Part shown: positions 7,983-16,045 of the stretch, piece after piece
How the letters are laid out: every line of letters begins with the position of its first letter
Numbering within the stretch: position 1 is the stretch's first letter
Source: Enemella dayhoffiae
GTDB taxonomy: Bacteria > Actinomycetota > Actinomycetes > Propionibacteriales > Propionibacteriaceae
Length of the DNA: 64,000 nt
Direction: 5' to 3'
Assembly: GCF_002250625.1 (NCBI RefSeq)
Contig: NZ_NMVQ01000044.1
Span: 1-64,000 of the forward strand
The notes under the pieces: generated by a model
Databases searched by the model: none
Seen by the model: only the letters and a program-made list of their open reading frames with translations
Told to the model about the DNA's origin: nothing
Program-made: the position numbers and the translations under genes

Positions 7983-9485
7983 TCAGCGGGCGAGCAGCCC
8001 GCGCATCGGGACCGTCCACAAGTCCTCGCCGGCCGCACCCCAGCCCTCGAGCAGTCGGTTGGCAGCGAGGATGCCGGTGGTCGCGGCGCGTTCCATCAGC
8101 GCGACCGGATAGTCACAGCGCACCCAGTCGCCCCCGAGCACCAACCAGTCGCACGGGGTGCTGACCCCGGGTCGATCACTCCACCGCTCGGGTGTGATCA
8201 GCGTGCAGTCGTCGCGCACCAGCACCTCCCGGTGCAGCACCGGGTGGTGCGCCGCCTCGGGATGGATCCGATGCCACTGCCGCTCCAACTCGGCCACGGT
8301 CTGCTGCCGCGCGTCCGCGTCGGCCAGCACGGAATCGCTGCAGGCGTAGGCGTGCAGCTCGACCACCGACCCGCCGTGCTCCCGGCTCCACCGGGCGGCA
8401 CCCGCCTCGAAGCGCTCCAACACCGACACGTTGTCCAGCGGCCCATAACCGCTGGTGCCCAGGAACGCGGGCCGCTCCGGGGCGACCTGGCCGTCCAGCC
8501 ACAGCCGCACCACCACGAACGGCGGCGCATTGCGCGTCGCGGCGACGCGGGTCTTCCAGTCCGTCAGGTCGACCGCCGGATCGTCCACCCGGCTGAGCAT
8601 CGCGCGGGCCGCGCCCGGGTCTACCGCGAGCACCACCGCGTCACCGGAGACCAGCTCGCCGCCGGCCAGGCGTACGCCGTCGCGCCCTAGCTCGGCCACC
8701 CGGCAACCGGTGCGCAGCTCGACCCCGAGCCGGCGCAGCCGCTCGGCCAACGGTGCCCAGAGCGCGGTGTCGTAGTCCTCATCGGGCACGTCGAAGAGCA
8801 GCCCCTCGGCCGAGCCGAGAAAATAGGCGTGGAACATGGCCACCAGCTCCCCGGCGGAGAACTCGCTGGGATCGGCGAAGAAAGAGCGGGCGAACACCTC
8901 CAGCGCCAGATCCCGCGCGGCCCGCGGGAATCGCAACCGGTCCAGGAAATCCGCCGCCGACTCACCGTCGTAGCGGGCGTGGTGGCCGGGAAAGCTGACC
9001 TGTAACAGCTCCAGCGCGGCGGGCACGTTGACCCGGGCCAGCGTGGCCGGGGTGAATGCGGGACTGCGGGCCACGAATCCGAGCACGCTCAAGGGTGGCG
9101 TCCGCGGGATGCCGGAGAACGAGTCGCGCATGCCGTCGGGTCGCTGCAGCGGATAGTCCCCGACCGGGCGCAGGCGTTCGAGGCCGGGATCGGTACGCCG
9201 CAGCAGTGCCCGCAGATTGTAGTACTGGCGGAAGAAGGCGTGGAACCCGCGACTCATTGTGCGCCCGTCGCCTCCCGGCAGCGGCCACGCCGCCACCCGG
9301 CCACCCAGCCGGTCGTCGGCCTCGAACAGGGTCACCCGCACCCCGCGCTCCGCCAGCACGGTGGCCGCGGCCAGCCCGGCGATCCCGCCGCCGACCACGC
9401 TGACCCGCAGTTCCTCAGTCACCCGCGCAGACCCGGCGGGGCCGGGATGGCGGACCGCGCGACGATCCCGGCCGGGCCGGCTCAC
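7983..9485 (-). CDS. crtU: FAD-dependent carotenoid desaturase/methyltransferase, CrtU-like
   Basis: This 500-residue flavoprotein starts with a dinucleotide-binding motif VVGGGIAGLAAATVLAERG (about residues 29-47). It belongs to the phytoene-desaturase superfamily. The segments MSRGFHAFFRQYYNL and ELVAMFHAYFLGSAEGLLF resemble actinobacterial CrtU enzymes, which convert a β-ionone ring into an aromatic (φ) ring by desaturation and methyl migration, giving isorenieratene-type carotenoids. It is the last gene of the carotenoid operon, and its GTG start overlaps the methyltransferase stop (GTGA). A second GTG at 9422 lies closer to the FAD motif. A role in an aromatic carotenoid is inferred from family and context; another ring modification is possible. 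Confidence 0.65.
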   Translation of the reverse strand: MSRPGRDRRAVRHPGPAGSARVTEELRVSVVGGGIAGLAAATVLAERGVRVTLFEADDRLGGRVAAWPLPGGDGRTMSRGFHAFFRQYYNLRALLRRTDPGLERLRPVGDYPLQRPDGMRDSFSGIPRTPPLSVLGFVARSPAFTPATLARVNVPAALELLQVSFPGHHARYDGESAADFLDRLRFPRAARDLALEVFARSFFADPSEFSAGELVAMFHAYFLGSAEGLLFDVPDEDYDTALWAPLAERLRRLGVELRTGCRVAELGRDGVRLAGGELVSGDAVVLAVDPGAARAMLSRVDDPAVDLTDWKTRVAATRNAPPFVVVRLWLDGQVAPERPAFLGTSGYGPLDNVSVLERFEAGAARWSREHGGSVVELHAYACSDSVLADADARQQTVAELERQWHRIHPEAAHHPVLHREVLVRDDCTLITPERWSDRPGVSTPCDWLVLGGDWVRCDYPVALMERAATTGILAANRLLEGWGAAGEDLWTVPMRGLLAR

Positions 9486-10213
9486 GCCGACTCCTCCGGT
9501 CGCCGGGCGACGAACGTGTGCAGGATTCCCCGCTGCCAGCCCGGCACGGTGCGGGTGGCCACATCGGTGAACCCGGCGCGGGTCAACCGGTCCATGAACT
9601 GTGCGGTGGTATCGAAATCAAGCACACTGCGCCACAGATAGGCATAGAGCGAGCGGTTGCGGTCCAGCAGCATCGCCAGCGGGATGATCACCAGCCAACA
9701 GACCGCGGTCCAGCTCACCTCGGCCCGCCAACGACCACGTACCGAGTATTCCTGAACCACCAGCCAACCCCCAGGCGCCAACAGGTCATACGCCTCTCGC
9801 ACCGCAAGATCGCGTCGATCCTCGCTCACGTTGCGAAAAAGGTACGCCGAGAAGATCCCGTCGTGACTCCCCGGAGCAAACCGTTCCACCGCCAGCTCGC
9901 CGGAAACCGCCTGGGTGAAGGAAACTCCGTCGGGCCAGCGCTTCGCCCGGGCCCGCTCGAGCATGCCGTTGGACGCGTCCAGCCCCTCGATGCGGCTGCC
10001 GGCGGGCGCCGCCTCCACCAGGGCTCGGGTGGATGCGCCGGAACCGCAGGCCAGATCCAGCAACCGCCACCCGACCCGGTCACCGCGTCGCCCTGCGATC
10101 CGGCGGGCCAGCTCGGCGGCGGCACTGCGCAGGTGCTGGTGATAGCCCGGATTCAGCGAGACGAGCAGGTCATAGCGTCGAGAGCCGCGGTCGAACGCCT
10201 CGGTCGTGCTCAC
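9482..10213 (-). CDS. SAM-dependent methyltransferase of the carotenoid operon
   Basis: The 243-residue class I methyltransferase has the SAM-binding motif LLDLACGSGASTRAL near residue 50 and an acidic loop (EGLDASNGML). It has a UbiE-like overall shape with a hydrophobic insert (VCWLVIIPLAMLL) that may touch the membrane. It sits between the lycopene cyclase and CrtU-like genes, the position of the methyltransferase CrtT in Streptomyces crt clusters, so it probably acts on a carotenoid or an isoprenoid quinone. The GTG start at 10213 overlaps the stop of the upstream gene (GTGA), which decides the start against a longer frame that runs through crtYd. Confidence 0.75.
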   Translation of the reverse strand: MSTTEAFDRGSRRYDLLVSLNPGYHQHLRSAAAELARRIAGRRGDRVGWRLLDLACGSGASTRALVEAAPAGSRIEGLDASNGMLERARAKRWPDGVSFTQAVSGELAVERFAPGSHDGIFSAYLFRNVSEDRRDLAVREAYDLLAPGGWLVVQEYSVRGRWRAEVSWTAVCWLVIIPLAMLLDRNRSLYAYLWRSVLDFDTTAQFMDRLTRAGFTDVATRTVPGWQRGILHTFVARRPEESA

Positions 10214-10521
10214 GCGTTCTCCTTCCGTCCAAGGGTCCGCCAGACCAGCAGCGTGAGCGTGACCATCGCGAACCCGAATCCGAAGTCCTCGACCGGGATG
10301 TCCCACGGGAAACGGATCCCGGAGAACTGCTCCCGGTTGTAGAGCACGATCGGCGCGGACAGCTTGGTGAGCCACCCGTCGACCAGGCACTGGAAGAAGA
10401 AGACGATCCCGAGCGTCAGCCAGAACTGCAGTGAACGGAAGATGCCGGTGCGCAGCCAGGCGAGCTCGAGGACCACCACGACCACGACCGACAGCAGGGT
10501 CAGCACGGTGTATTCACCCAT
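10210..10521 (-). CDS. crtYd: Lycopene cyclase subunit, CrtYd type
   Basis: The 103-residue membrane protein has three predicted helices (residues about 5-25, 30-47 and 83-97) and the conserved IRFPWDIPVEDFGFGFAM region with PxE-type acidic residues. It matches the second subunit of the heterodimeric actinobacterial lycopene cyclases. With CrtYc it would close both ends of lycopene to β-carotene. It overlaps the end of crtYc by eight bases and the start of the methyltransferase by four, so the operon is translationally coupled. Confidence 0.85.
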   Translation of the reverse strand: MGEYTVLTLLSVVVVVVLELAWLRTGIFRSLQFWLTLGIVFFFQCLVDGWLTKLSAPIVLYNREQFSGIRFPWDIPVEDFGFGFAMVTLTLLVWRTLGRKENA

Positions 10522-10849
10522 GATCGGGCCGCCGTCCGGTGAACCGGCGCAGCACCTGGCCGACGGCCTCGTAGGTGAGCAGCCCGCAGATCGGGATGAC
10601 GATGAAGAAGACCAACTCCTCCAGCGGCATCACCCCGAGGTGGATACCCGAGACGTAGCGTTCGTTGTAGGACCAGTGGTTGCGAATGATCCCGGCGACG
10701 TCCCACACCGAGAACAGCAACACCGTCGGTAGCAGCGCCAGCAACAACCGGCGCGGGCGCCGCCACACCCGCGCCCCGATCACGAATTCCAGCGGCAGGG
10801 TGATCAGCAGGCACCCCGCCATCAGCAGCAGGTATTGGAATCGGTCCAC
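10514..10849 (-). CDS. crtYc: Lycopene cyclase subunit, CrtYc type
   Basis: The 111-residue protein contains three hydrophobic helices and the family motif MPLEELVFFIVIP, whose adjacent glutamates are conserved in CrtYc-type cyclases. The N-terminus (FQYLLLMAGCLLITLPLEF) fits the family. The GTG start at 10849 follows the Rieske gene stop by two bases and gives the usual length; a longer frame reaching 11272 is only the Rieske gene read in another frame. It should heterodimerise with CrtYd in the cytoplasmic membrane. Confidence 0.85.
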   Translation of the reverse strand: MDRFQYLLLMAGCLLITLPLEFVIGARVWRRPRRLLLALLPTVLLFSVWDVAGIIRNHWSYNERYVSGIHLGVMPLEELVFFIVIPICGLLTYEAVGQVLRRFTGRRPDHG

Positions 10850-10851
10850 GG

Positions 10852-11817
10852 TCAGCGCGCCTCGCGCAGCGCGAACCGACGCTCGGCGTACGCCAAGTCG
10901 TCCACCCACAGCTGTCGTGCGCTGCGACGGATCAGCGGCCGCACCAGCGGCCCCATCCGCCGTGCCAGCAGGAATCCCGGGCGGGGGGAGTGGGCGATGG
11001 TGGCCTCGGTCATCATCGTGCGCGGGCGGCCCTCCCGGTCCGGTCCCAGCGGGGTGGCGTGGGTCTCCACCACGCTGCCGGCGCCCTCGCCCTCGACGAT
11101 CTGCATGGTGATCGTCCGAGCGTCCGGGGTGGTGAACCGGGCCAGCACCGGCACTCCCCAGGTGCGGTTGATCCGGAACGCCACCTCGACCACGAGTGCG
11201 TCCTCGGTGCTCGCCTCTTCGACGACGCGCAGGTGGCTGAACGCATACGGGTGGAACCAGGCGCCGTGCCACGGGTCCAGCCGGTTCGCCAGGATGTCGG
11301 CGGGCTCGCAGGTGCCCGCCACGCTCACCACCGCAGCGATCGAGCCGTCGACCGGCGGCCGCTCCGGGAGCAGCGGGCGCTCGGTCGGCTGCTCATCGGC
11401 GAGCGGCAGGCGTACCCAGAGCAACACCCCGTCGTCGTACGCAAGAAACTCTCGCCAACCCCCGCCCGCCTCGCGGGGCAGCGCCATCCCGTGCCACCGG
11501 CACAGCAGGTCCTGCCCGGCCACCGTGCACGCCTCCAGCTTCGCGCCAAGGTGCGGGCAGGCCCCCGGGCCGGCGTGCACGGTGCCGTCTGCTCCGCGCC
11601 ACACCGCCACCTCCCGTCCGGCCAGGTGACGCACCACCGACTCGGTGCGGAGATCGCGGGAGGCGCCGGCCACCAACCACCCGCCGGGATTACGCTGCTG
11701 AGCCAGCTCCAGGGCACGTTCGATCCGGCGCGGGCTCGCGTCGCGCCAGGTGGAGCGCAGGGCGCGGGCCGGCGGTTGCGGCAGCCGTCGCAGTGGGTTC
11801 GTGGGCGGGCGGATCAT
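10852..11817 (-). CDS. Rieske [2Fe-2S] protein of the carotenoid operon (DUF5914-like C-terminus)
   Basis: The 321-residue protein has a Rieske domain at about residues 45-150 with cluster ligands C-P-H and, sixteen residues later, C-R-W-H. The C-terminal half is a separate domain with WHGAWFHPYAFSHL that resembles the DUF5914 family found after Rieske domains in actinobacterial carotenoid clusters (family name from memory). No complete ferredoxin or reductase partner is encoded nearby. It lies between crtB and the cyclase genes, which argues for a carotenoid-modifying oxygenation or redox step, but the reaction is not established. It overlaps the crtB stop by four bases. Confidence 0.75.
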   Translation of the reverse strand: MIRPPTNPLRRLPQPPARALRSTWRDASPRRIERALELAQQRNPGGWLVAGASRDLRTESVVRHLAGREVAVWRGADGTVHAGPGACPHLGAKLEACTVAGQDLLCRWHGMALPREAGGGWREFLAYDDGVLLWVRLPLADEQPTERPLLPERPPVDGSIAAVVSVAGTCEPADILANRLDPWHGAWFHPYAFSHLRVVEEASTEDALVVEVAFRINRTWGVPVLARFTTPDARTITMQIVEGEGAGSVVETHATPLGPDREGRPRTMMTEATIAHSPRPGFLLARRMGPLVRPLIRRSARQLWVDDLAYAERRFALREAR

Positions 11818-12734
11818 GCTCCATCCTCGGCCATCGCGAATCGCCGAGCTCCGCCCGGCAACGCGGCGCGGGCGAACCCGGCCAGCTTTTCGCGTCGAGG
11901 CACCCGGATCCGGCCGGAGAACACGTCGAAGTCGGCCGCCTCGATCCGATCCAGGATGCGCGAATAGAGAATCAGCGCCGTGCCGACGCAGCGCCGGGAG
12001 CCGCCCGGGAGGTGCGGCAGGCCTGCGCGCGCCTGGTGATACAGCTCCCGGTTGCGCACCAGTTGCTCCGCCATGAACGACCGCCAGGCCGGTGTCACGC
12101 GGCGCAACCAGGGATCGGCGCCGTGCGCGGCGAGCTCGTCCTGCGGCAGGTAGACCCGCCCCCGGTCCAGGTCCTCACCGACGTCTCGCAGGAAGTTCGT
12201 CAGCTGGAACGCCAACCCCAGCGCCCGCGCCGGTTCCCGAGCCGCGGGGCTGAGCGGCTCCAGCACCGGCAGCATCATCTCACCGATCACCGCGGCCGAA
12301 CCCTCCATGTAGCCGTCGCGCAGCGCCGGCCAGCTGGCCCACGTGGTCCGGGTGAGGTCCAGCGCCATCGCGTCGAAGAACCGTTCGAAGCATTCGGGGT
12401 CCGTTCCCCGACGGCGAATGCTGTCCACGGCTGCCGCCAGCAGGGGGTCAGCCACGCCGCCGTCGGCCAGTCCGCTGAAGAACCAGCCCCGAAAGGCCGC
12501 CAGTCGTTCGGCGGGCGTACCGGAGGGTGGCACCGACGGGTGGCGGAAGTCGGGCTCGTCGACGATGTCATCGGCCAGTCGGCACAACGCGTACACCGCA
12601 AAGACGTCCCGGCGTTGCCGGGGCGGCAGCAGCAGGGTGCCCCAGTAGTATGTGGTGCCGTGCTGGCGGGTGATCCGGGCCGCCTGCCGGTAGCCAACCG
12701 CCAGGTTGTTCGTCGTGACCACTTCTTGCGTCAC
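11814..12734 (-). CDS. crtB: Phytoene synthase
   Basis: The 306-residue protein joins two geranylgeranyl diphosphates into phytoene. The two Asp-rich metal-binding motifs are visible: LADDIVDE (first aspartate-rich region) and DVGEDLDRGRVYLP (second). ARITRQHGTTYYWGTLLLP near the N-terminus is typical of squalene/phytoene synthases. The GTG start at 12734 overlaps the crtI stop (GTGA); a longer upstream frame to 13100 is a shadow of crtI. It acts at the membrane surface, second in the pathway of this operon. Confidence 0.92.
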   Translation of the reverse strand: MTQEVVTTNNLAVGYRQAARITRQHGTTYYWGTLLLPPRQRRDVFAVYALCRLADDIVDEPDFRHPSVPPSGTPAERLAAFRGWFFSGLADGGVADPLLAAAVDSIRRRGTDPECFERFFDAMALDLTRTTWASWPALRDGYMEGSAAVIGEMMLPVLEPLSPAAREPARALGLAFQLTNFLRDVGEDLDRGRVYLPQDELAAHGADPWLRRVTPAWRSFMAEQLVRNRELYHQARAGLPHLPGGSRRCVGTALILYSRILDRIEAADFDVFSGRIRVPRREKLAGFARAALPGGARRFAMAEDGA

Positions 12735-14197
12735 CGAAGGAACTCCTCGACCCGTGCGGCGGCCAACCGGCCCGAGATGAGCACCATCGGGATGCCGACT
12801 CCTGGGGTGGTTCCCGATCCGGCGAACACCAGGCCCCGGACCCGTCGGTCCGCGTTGCGAGGGCGGAACGGCCCCGTCTGGCCGAAGGTGTGCGCCAGCG
12901 CGAACGGCGTACCGGCTGCCATTCCCTGGACCTGCCAGTCGTCCGGGGTGACCAGTCGCTCGGTGACCACTTCGACCGGATATCCCCACCTTGTCAGGGA
13001 TTCCCGCATTCGTTCCCGGACCCGGGGGCCCTCGGCGTGCCAGTCGATCCGGCCCGTCTGCAGGTTGGGGGTGGGCTCGAGCACATAGAGACTCGTGCAA
13101 CCTTCAGGTGCGGCGCCCGGGTCGTCCAGCGACGGAACCGCGACGAATCGCGACGGGTCTCGCATCACCCGGCCGCGGATCAGCAGATCGTCGAACGCGT
13201 CCTGCCAGGCGTTCCCGAAGTGGATGTTGTGGTGGGTCGCCCGCGGCGGGGGAGCGCCGCGCACGCCGAGGTGCCAGACCACGCAGGAGGGGGAGAACAG
13301 GCCCTTGCGAGCCGCCCGCGGCGCGCGGAGCCCCGGCAGCAGACGCTGGTACGCCACCGGCAGGTCAGCGGTGCAGACGACCGCGTCGGCACCCACCTGC
13401 TCCCCGTCGGCCAGGCGTACGCCGGTGACCCGACCGGAGTGATGGGTGATCTCCTCCACCGGGCAGTCGAAGCGCAGCTCGACCCCGGATTCTGCTGCTG
13501 CGGCGGCCATTGCGGCCGGGACGGCGCGCATCCCACCCTCGGGAAACCACACGCCTTCAATGGAGTCCATGTAGGTGATCACGGCATAGAGGGCGAGCGC
13601 CTGGGCGGGGGCCAGTCCGGCGTACATCGCCTGGAAGCTGAAGATGCGATGCAACCGCGGATCGGTGAAGCGGCGTTCGATCTCCGGACCGAGGCGACCG
13701 AACGCGCCGAGGCGCACCAGCCTGGCCGCCGCACCGGGATGCCGGAGCAGGTCCAGCGGGCTGTCGAAGTTGGCGTCGATGAAGTGCGGCAGCTCGGCCA
13801 GATAGAGCTTTCGCAGCCAGTGCACGAAACTGTCGAAGGCGGCCGCGTCGCGGGCCCCGCACTCACGAGCGATCTCGGCCCGCATCGCCTCGTGCCCGTG
13901 CCGCACGTGCAACTCGGACCCGTCGGCGAAGCAGGCCCGGTAAGCCGGATCGAGCAGCCGCAACTGGACGAAGTCGTGGTGAGTCCTGCCAACGGCCCGG
14001 AACGCCTGCTCCAGCAGGTCGACCATGGTGAAGACGGTCGGCCCGGAGTCAAAGGTGAACCCGTCCTGGCTGATCGTGCCGCAACGCCCGCCGGGCAACG
14101 ATTCCCGCTCCAGCACGGTGACCCGATGGCCCGCGCCGGCCAGGTGCAGGGCGGCGGCGAGCCCGGCCAGCCCCGCGCCGACGACGGCAACTCTCAC
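12731..14197 (-). CDS. crtI: Phytoene desaturase
   Basis: The 488-residue flavoprotein has the N-terminal FAD motif VVGAGLAGLAAALHLAGAG. It also has the CrtI C-terminal signature with GLVFAGSGTTPGVGIPMVL. It removes hydrogens from phytoene to give lycopene. The GTG start at 14197 overlaps the stop of the idi-crtE gene (GTGA), which favours it over a TTG twelve bases upstream. It is flanked by crtE and crtB, the usual crtE-I-B order of actinobacteria. Confidence 0.92.
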   Translation of the reverse strand: MRVAVVGAGLAGLAAALHLAGAGHRVTVLERESLPGGRCGTISQDGFTFDSGPTVFTMVDLLEQAFRAVGRTHHDFVQLRLLDPAYRACFADGSELHVRHGHEAMRAEIARECGARDAAAFDSFVHWLRKLYLAELPHFIDANFDSPLDLLRHPGAAARLVRLGAFGRLGPEIERRFTDPRLHRIFSFQAMYAGLAPAQALALYAVITYMDSIEGVWFPEGGMRAVPAAMAAAAAESGVELRFDCPVEEITHHSGRVTGVRLADGEQVGADAVVCTADLPVAYQRLLPGLRAPRAARKGLFSPSCVVWHLGVRGAPPPRATHHNIHFGNAWQDAFDDLLIRGRVMRDPSRFVAVPSLDDPGAAPEGCTSLYVLEPTPNLQTGRIDWHAEGPRVRERMRESLTRWGYPVEVVTERLVTPDDWQVQGMAAGTPFALAHTFGQTGPFRPRNADRRVRGLVFAGSGTTPGVGIPMVLISGRLAAARVEEFLR

Positions 14198-15843
14198 GAG
14201 TCCCGCCAAGCGATCGCGCGCACCTCGGCCCGCAGACCCGCCACCCCCGCCGGGGTCAGCGGAGCCGTGTCCAACAGCGTGTCACAGCAGGACACCTCTG
14301 CGGCGATCATTTCTTCAATCTCGGTGCGGATTCCCGCGGCATCGAGGGCCTCGGTCACCACGGCCACGTCGTCCGGGCGCTGGTCCCGGGTGCCCAACCT
14401 TTCCAGTGCCTCCGCCGCCGCGCCGGTCAAGCGATCGGTGGCCAGCGCGAGAATCACCGTGGCCTTCGCCTCGGCGAGGTCATCACCGGCCGGTTTTCCG
14501 GTCAACTCCGGATCCCCCCAGACCCCGAGGAAGTCGTCGCGCAGGGCGAAGATGCGGCCCAGATGCTGCCCGCACTCCAACAGGGCCGCCCGTTGCGCAG
14601 GCCCGGCACCGGCAGCCAGCGCGCCAAGTTCCAGTAGCCGTTCCACGCTGTAGCGACTGGACTTCAGCCTGGCCACCTGTTCGGAGTGCGCGCGGTCCCT
14701 GCGCCCGGCTGCCGCGCCGGTCAGGTCCGCGCCCTGCCCGGCGATCAGCTCGGTGCACAGGCGATACCACAGTGCCCGTTGCTCGGCTGGAAGCGGATCG
14801 ACCAACTGGTCGGCCAGGCTGTGGGCGAGATCGCCGAGCAGGATCGCGAGGTTTTCGCCGAAGCGTTCCGCCCCGCCGCGGCCGGCGGCTGCGATGTGCG
14901 CGCGGGTCGCCTCGACGTACGCCGACGGTCGACCCCTGCGGGAGGCCGACTGGTCCATCACGTCGTCGTGCACCAGGGCGAACTGGTGCAGCACCTCAAG
15001 AGCGCTGGCCAGCCGCACCAACTGGGCGTACGCCGTCGGCTCAGAGTCACCGCCCGCCGCGAGATGACCCCAGTGCACCAAGCGGATCCGCAGCCGCTTC
15101 CCGCCGGCGGACAACTGCTCGCTCAGCCAGTCGGGGAGGTGTCCGGGCAGCACCTCGGCCGGGGCGCCACCGGTCAGCTCGGACCAGCGCTGCTGCAGTT
15201 CGGCGACCTCGGAACGCAGCAGCCTGTCCACGTCGCCAAGGAATTCCGAGACGGTCCGGTGACCAGCTGAGCGCGAACCAGGCTCTCGCGTCAGCGAGGG
15301 CCCGCCCTCCAACAGCGGGACCTGCGACACCGACCATGGGCTGAACACCTGCGGTGTGGCGCGGACCGCCGCGACCAGGTCCGGCCATTCGACCCAGGCG
15401 TGTTCGATGACCTCGTCGGGGTCGGGCTGCAACTCGGCGGGGTCGACCCGGCCCCAGAAGACCGGGCACAGCTCGTTCTCGACGATGCCGGTCACGTCGG
15501 TGGCGCGATAGCGGAAGTTGGGCAGGGCACAGCGCAGGTCGCGGACCGTGAGCCCGAGCTCCTGACGGATCCGACGCCGGGCGGCATCGGCGACGTCCTC
15601 ACCGGGACGAGGGTGCCCGCAGCAACTGTTCGTCCACACCCCGGGCCAGGCGACCTTGGACAGGGACCGGCGCGTGATCAGCACGCGTCCGGCGGCATCC
15701 ACCAGATAGCTGGAAAAGGCCAGGTGCAGCGGGGTGTCGGTGGTGTGCACCGCGGCGCGCGCGGCCGTGCCAGTCTCACCCCCGGCCTCGTCGAGCAGCA
15801 CGACGCGGTCCTGGGTGGTGGGTGCCATCGCTCCGTACGCCAT
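14194..15843 (-). CDS. Bifunctional isopentenyl-diphosphate isomerase / geranylgeranyl diphosphate synthase
   Basis: One 549-residue reading frame holds two enzymes. Residues about 1-185 form a type I IPP isomerase (Nudix fold) with the catalytic Cys region TNSCCGHPRPGE and a Nudix-like RIRQELG helix. From about 205 on there is a trans-prenyltransferase with the two aspartate-rich motifs LVHDDVMDQ and FALRDDFLGVWGD. The fusion would supply DMAPP and GGPP for phytoene synthesis. The start is ATG 15843; ATG 15828 with an upstream GGAG is an alternative. The gene is first in the carotenoid operon and divergent from litR, with a promoter and candidate operator just upstream. Confidence 0.88.
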   Translation of the reverse strand: MAYGAMAPTTQDRVVLLDEAGGETGTAARAAVHTTDTPLHLAFSSYLVDAAGRVLITRRSLSKVAWPGVWTNSCCGHPRPGEDVADAARRRIRQELGLTVRDLRCALPNFRYRATDVTGIVENELCPVFWGRVDPAELQPDPDEVIEHAWVEWPDLVAAVRATPQVFSPWSVSQVPLLEGGPSLTREPGSRSAGHRTVSEFLGDVDRLLRSEVAELQQRWSELTGGAPAEVLPGHLPDWLSEQLSAGGKRLRIRLVHWGHLAAGGDSEPTAYAQLVRLASALEVLHQFALVHDDVMDQSASRRGRPSAYVEATRAHIAAAGRGGAERFGENLAILLGDLAHSLADQLVDPLPAEQRALWYRLCTELIAGQGADLTGAAAGRRDRAHSEQVARLKSSRYSVERLLELGALAAGAGPAQRAALLECGQHLGRIFALRDDFLGVWGDPELTGKPAGDDLAEAKATVILALATDRLTGAAAEALERLGTRDQRPDDVAVVTEALDAAGIRTEIEEMIAAEVSCCDTLLDTAPLTPAGVAGLRAEVRAIAWRDS

Positions 15844-15864
15844 TCGCGGCCCGCCGTCCACCTG

Positions 15865-15882
15865 TGTCCAATGTTTGTCCAA
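15865..15882 (-). promoter_or_regulatory. Candidate LitR/CarH operator of the carotenoid operon
   Basis: On the minus strand TTGGACAAACATTGGACA contains two TTGGACA half-sites with an 11-bp period, both fitting the CarH half-site pattern nTnnACAn. The site starts about ten bases downstream of the best -10 hexamer of the idi-crtE promoter, so a bound repressor would block transcription. Its core matches the site at 5769-5785 in 16 of 17 positions. Confidence 0.65.
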
Positions 15883-15888
15883 CTCCCT

Positions 15889-15917
15889 TGACCCTAGGGG
15901 TACGACCAAGAACGGTC
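15889..15917 (-). promoter_or_regulatory. Probable promoter of the carotenoid operon
   Basis: On the minus strand TTGACC and TAGGGT are separated by 17 bases, a good housekeeping-type spacing. Transcription would start within the next ten bases, directly at the candidate LitR operator. Found by inspection only. Confidence 0.5.
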
Positions 15918-16045
15918 AATCAGCCGGACCGGCGTTGACGACCGGCTGTCCGCCTGACCGCAGGCTGGTATCGTGAGTCGGCTTCTCGGCCTATGGTACT
16001 GAGGAGTGAGTGTTTCCCGGAACGGTCCAGCGAAGGAGGTGCCGG

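Noticed and set aside
10850-11272. Longer CrtYc start on the minus strand
   Set aside because: The extension is an alternative frame of the Rieske gene, Arg/Gly-rich, and not lycopene-cyclase-like.
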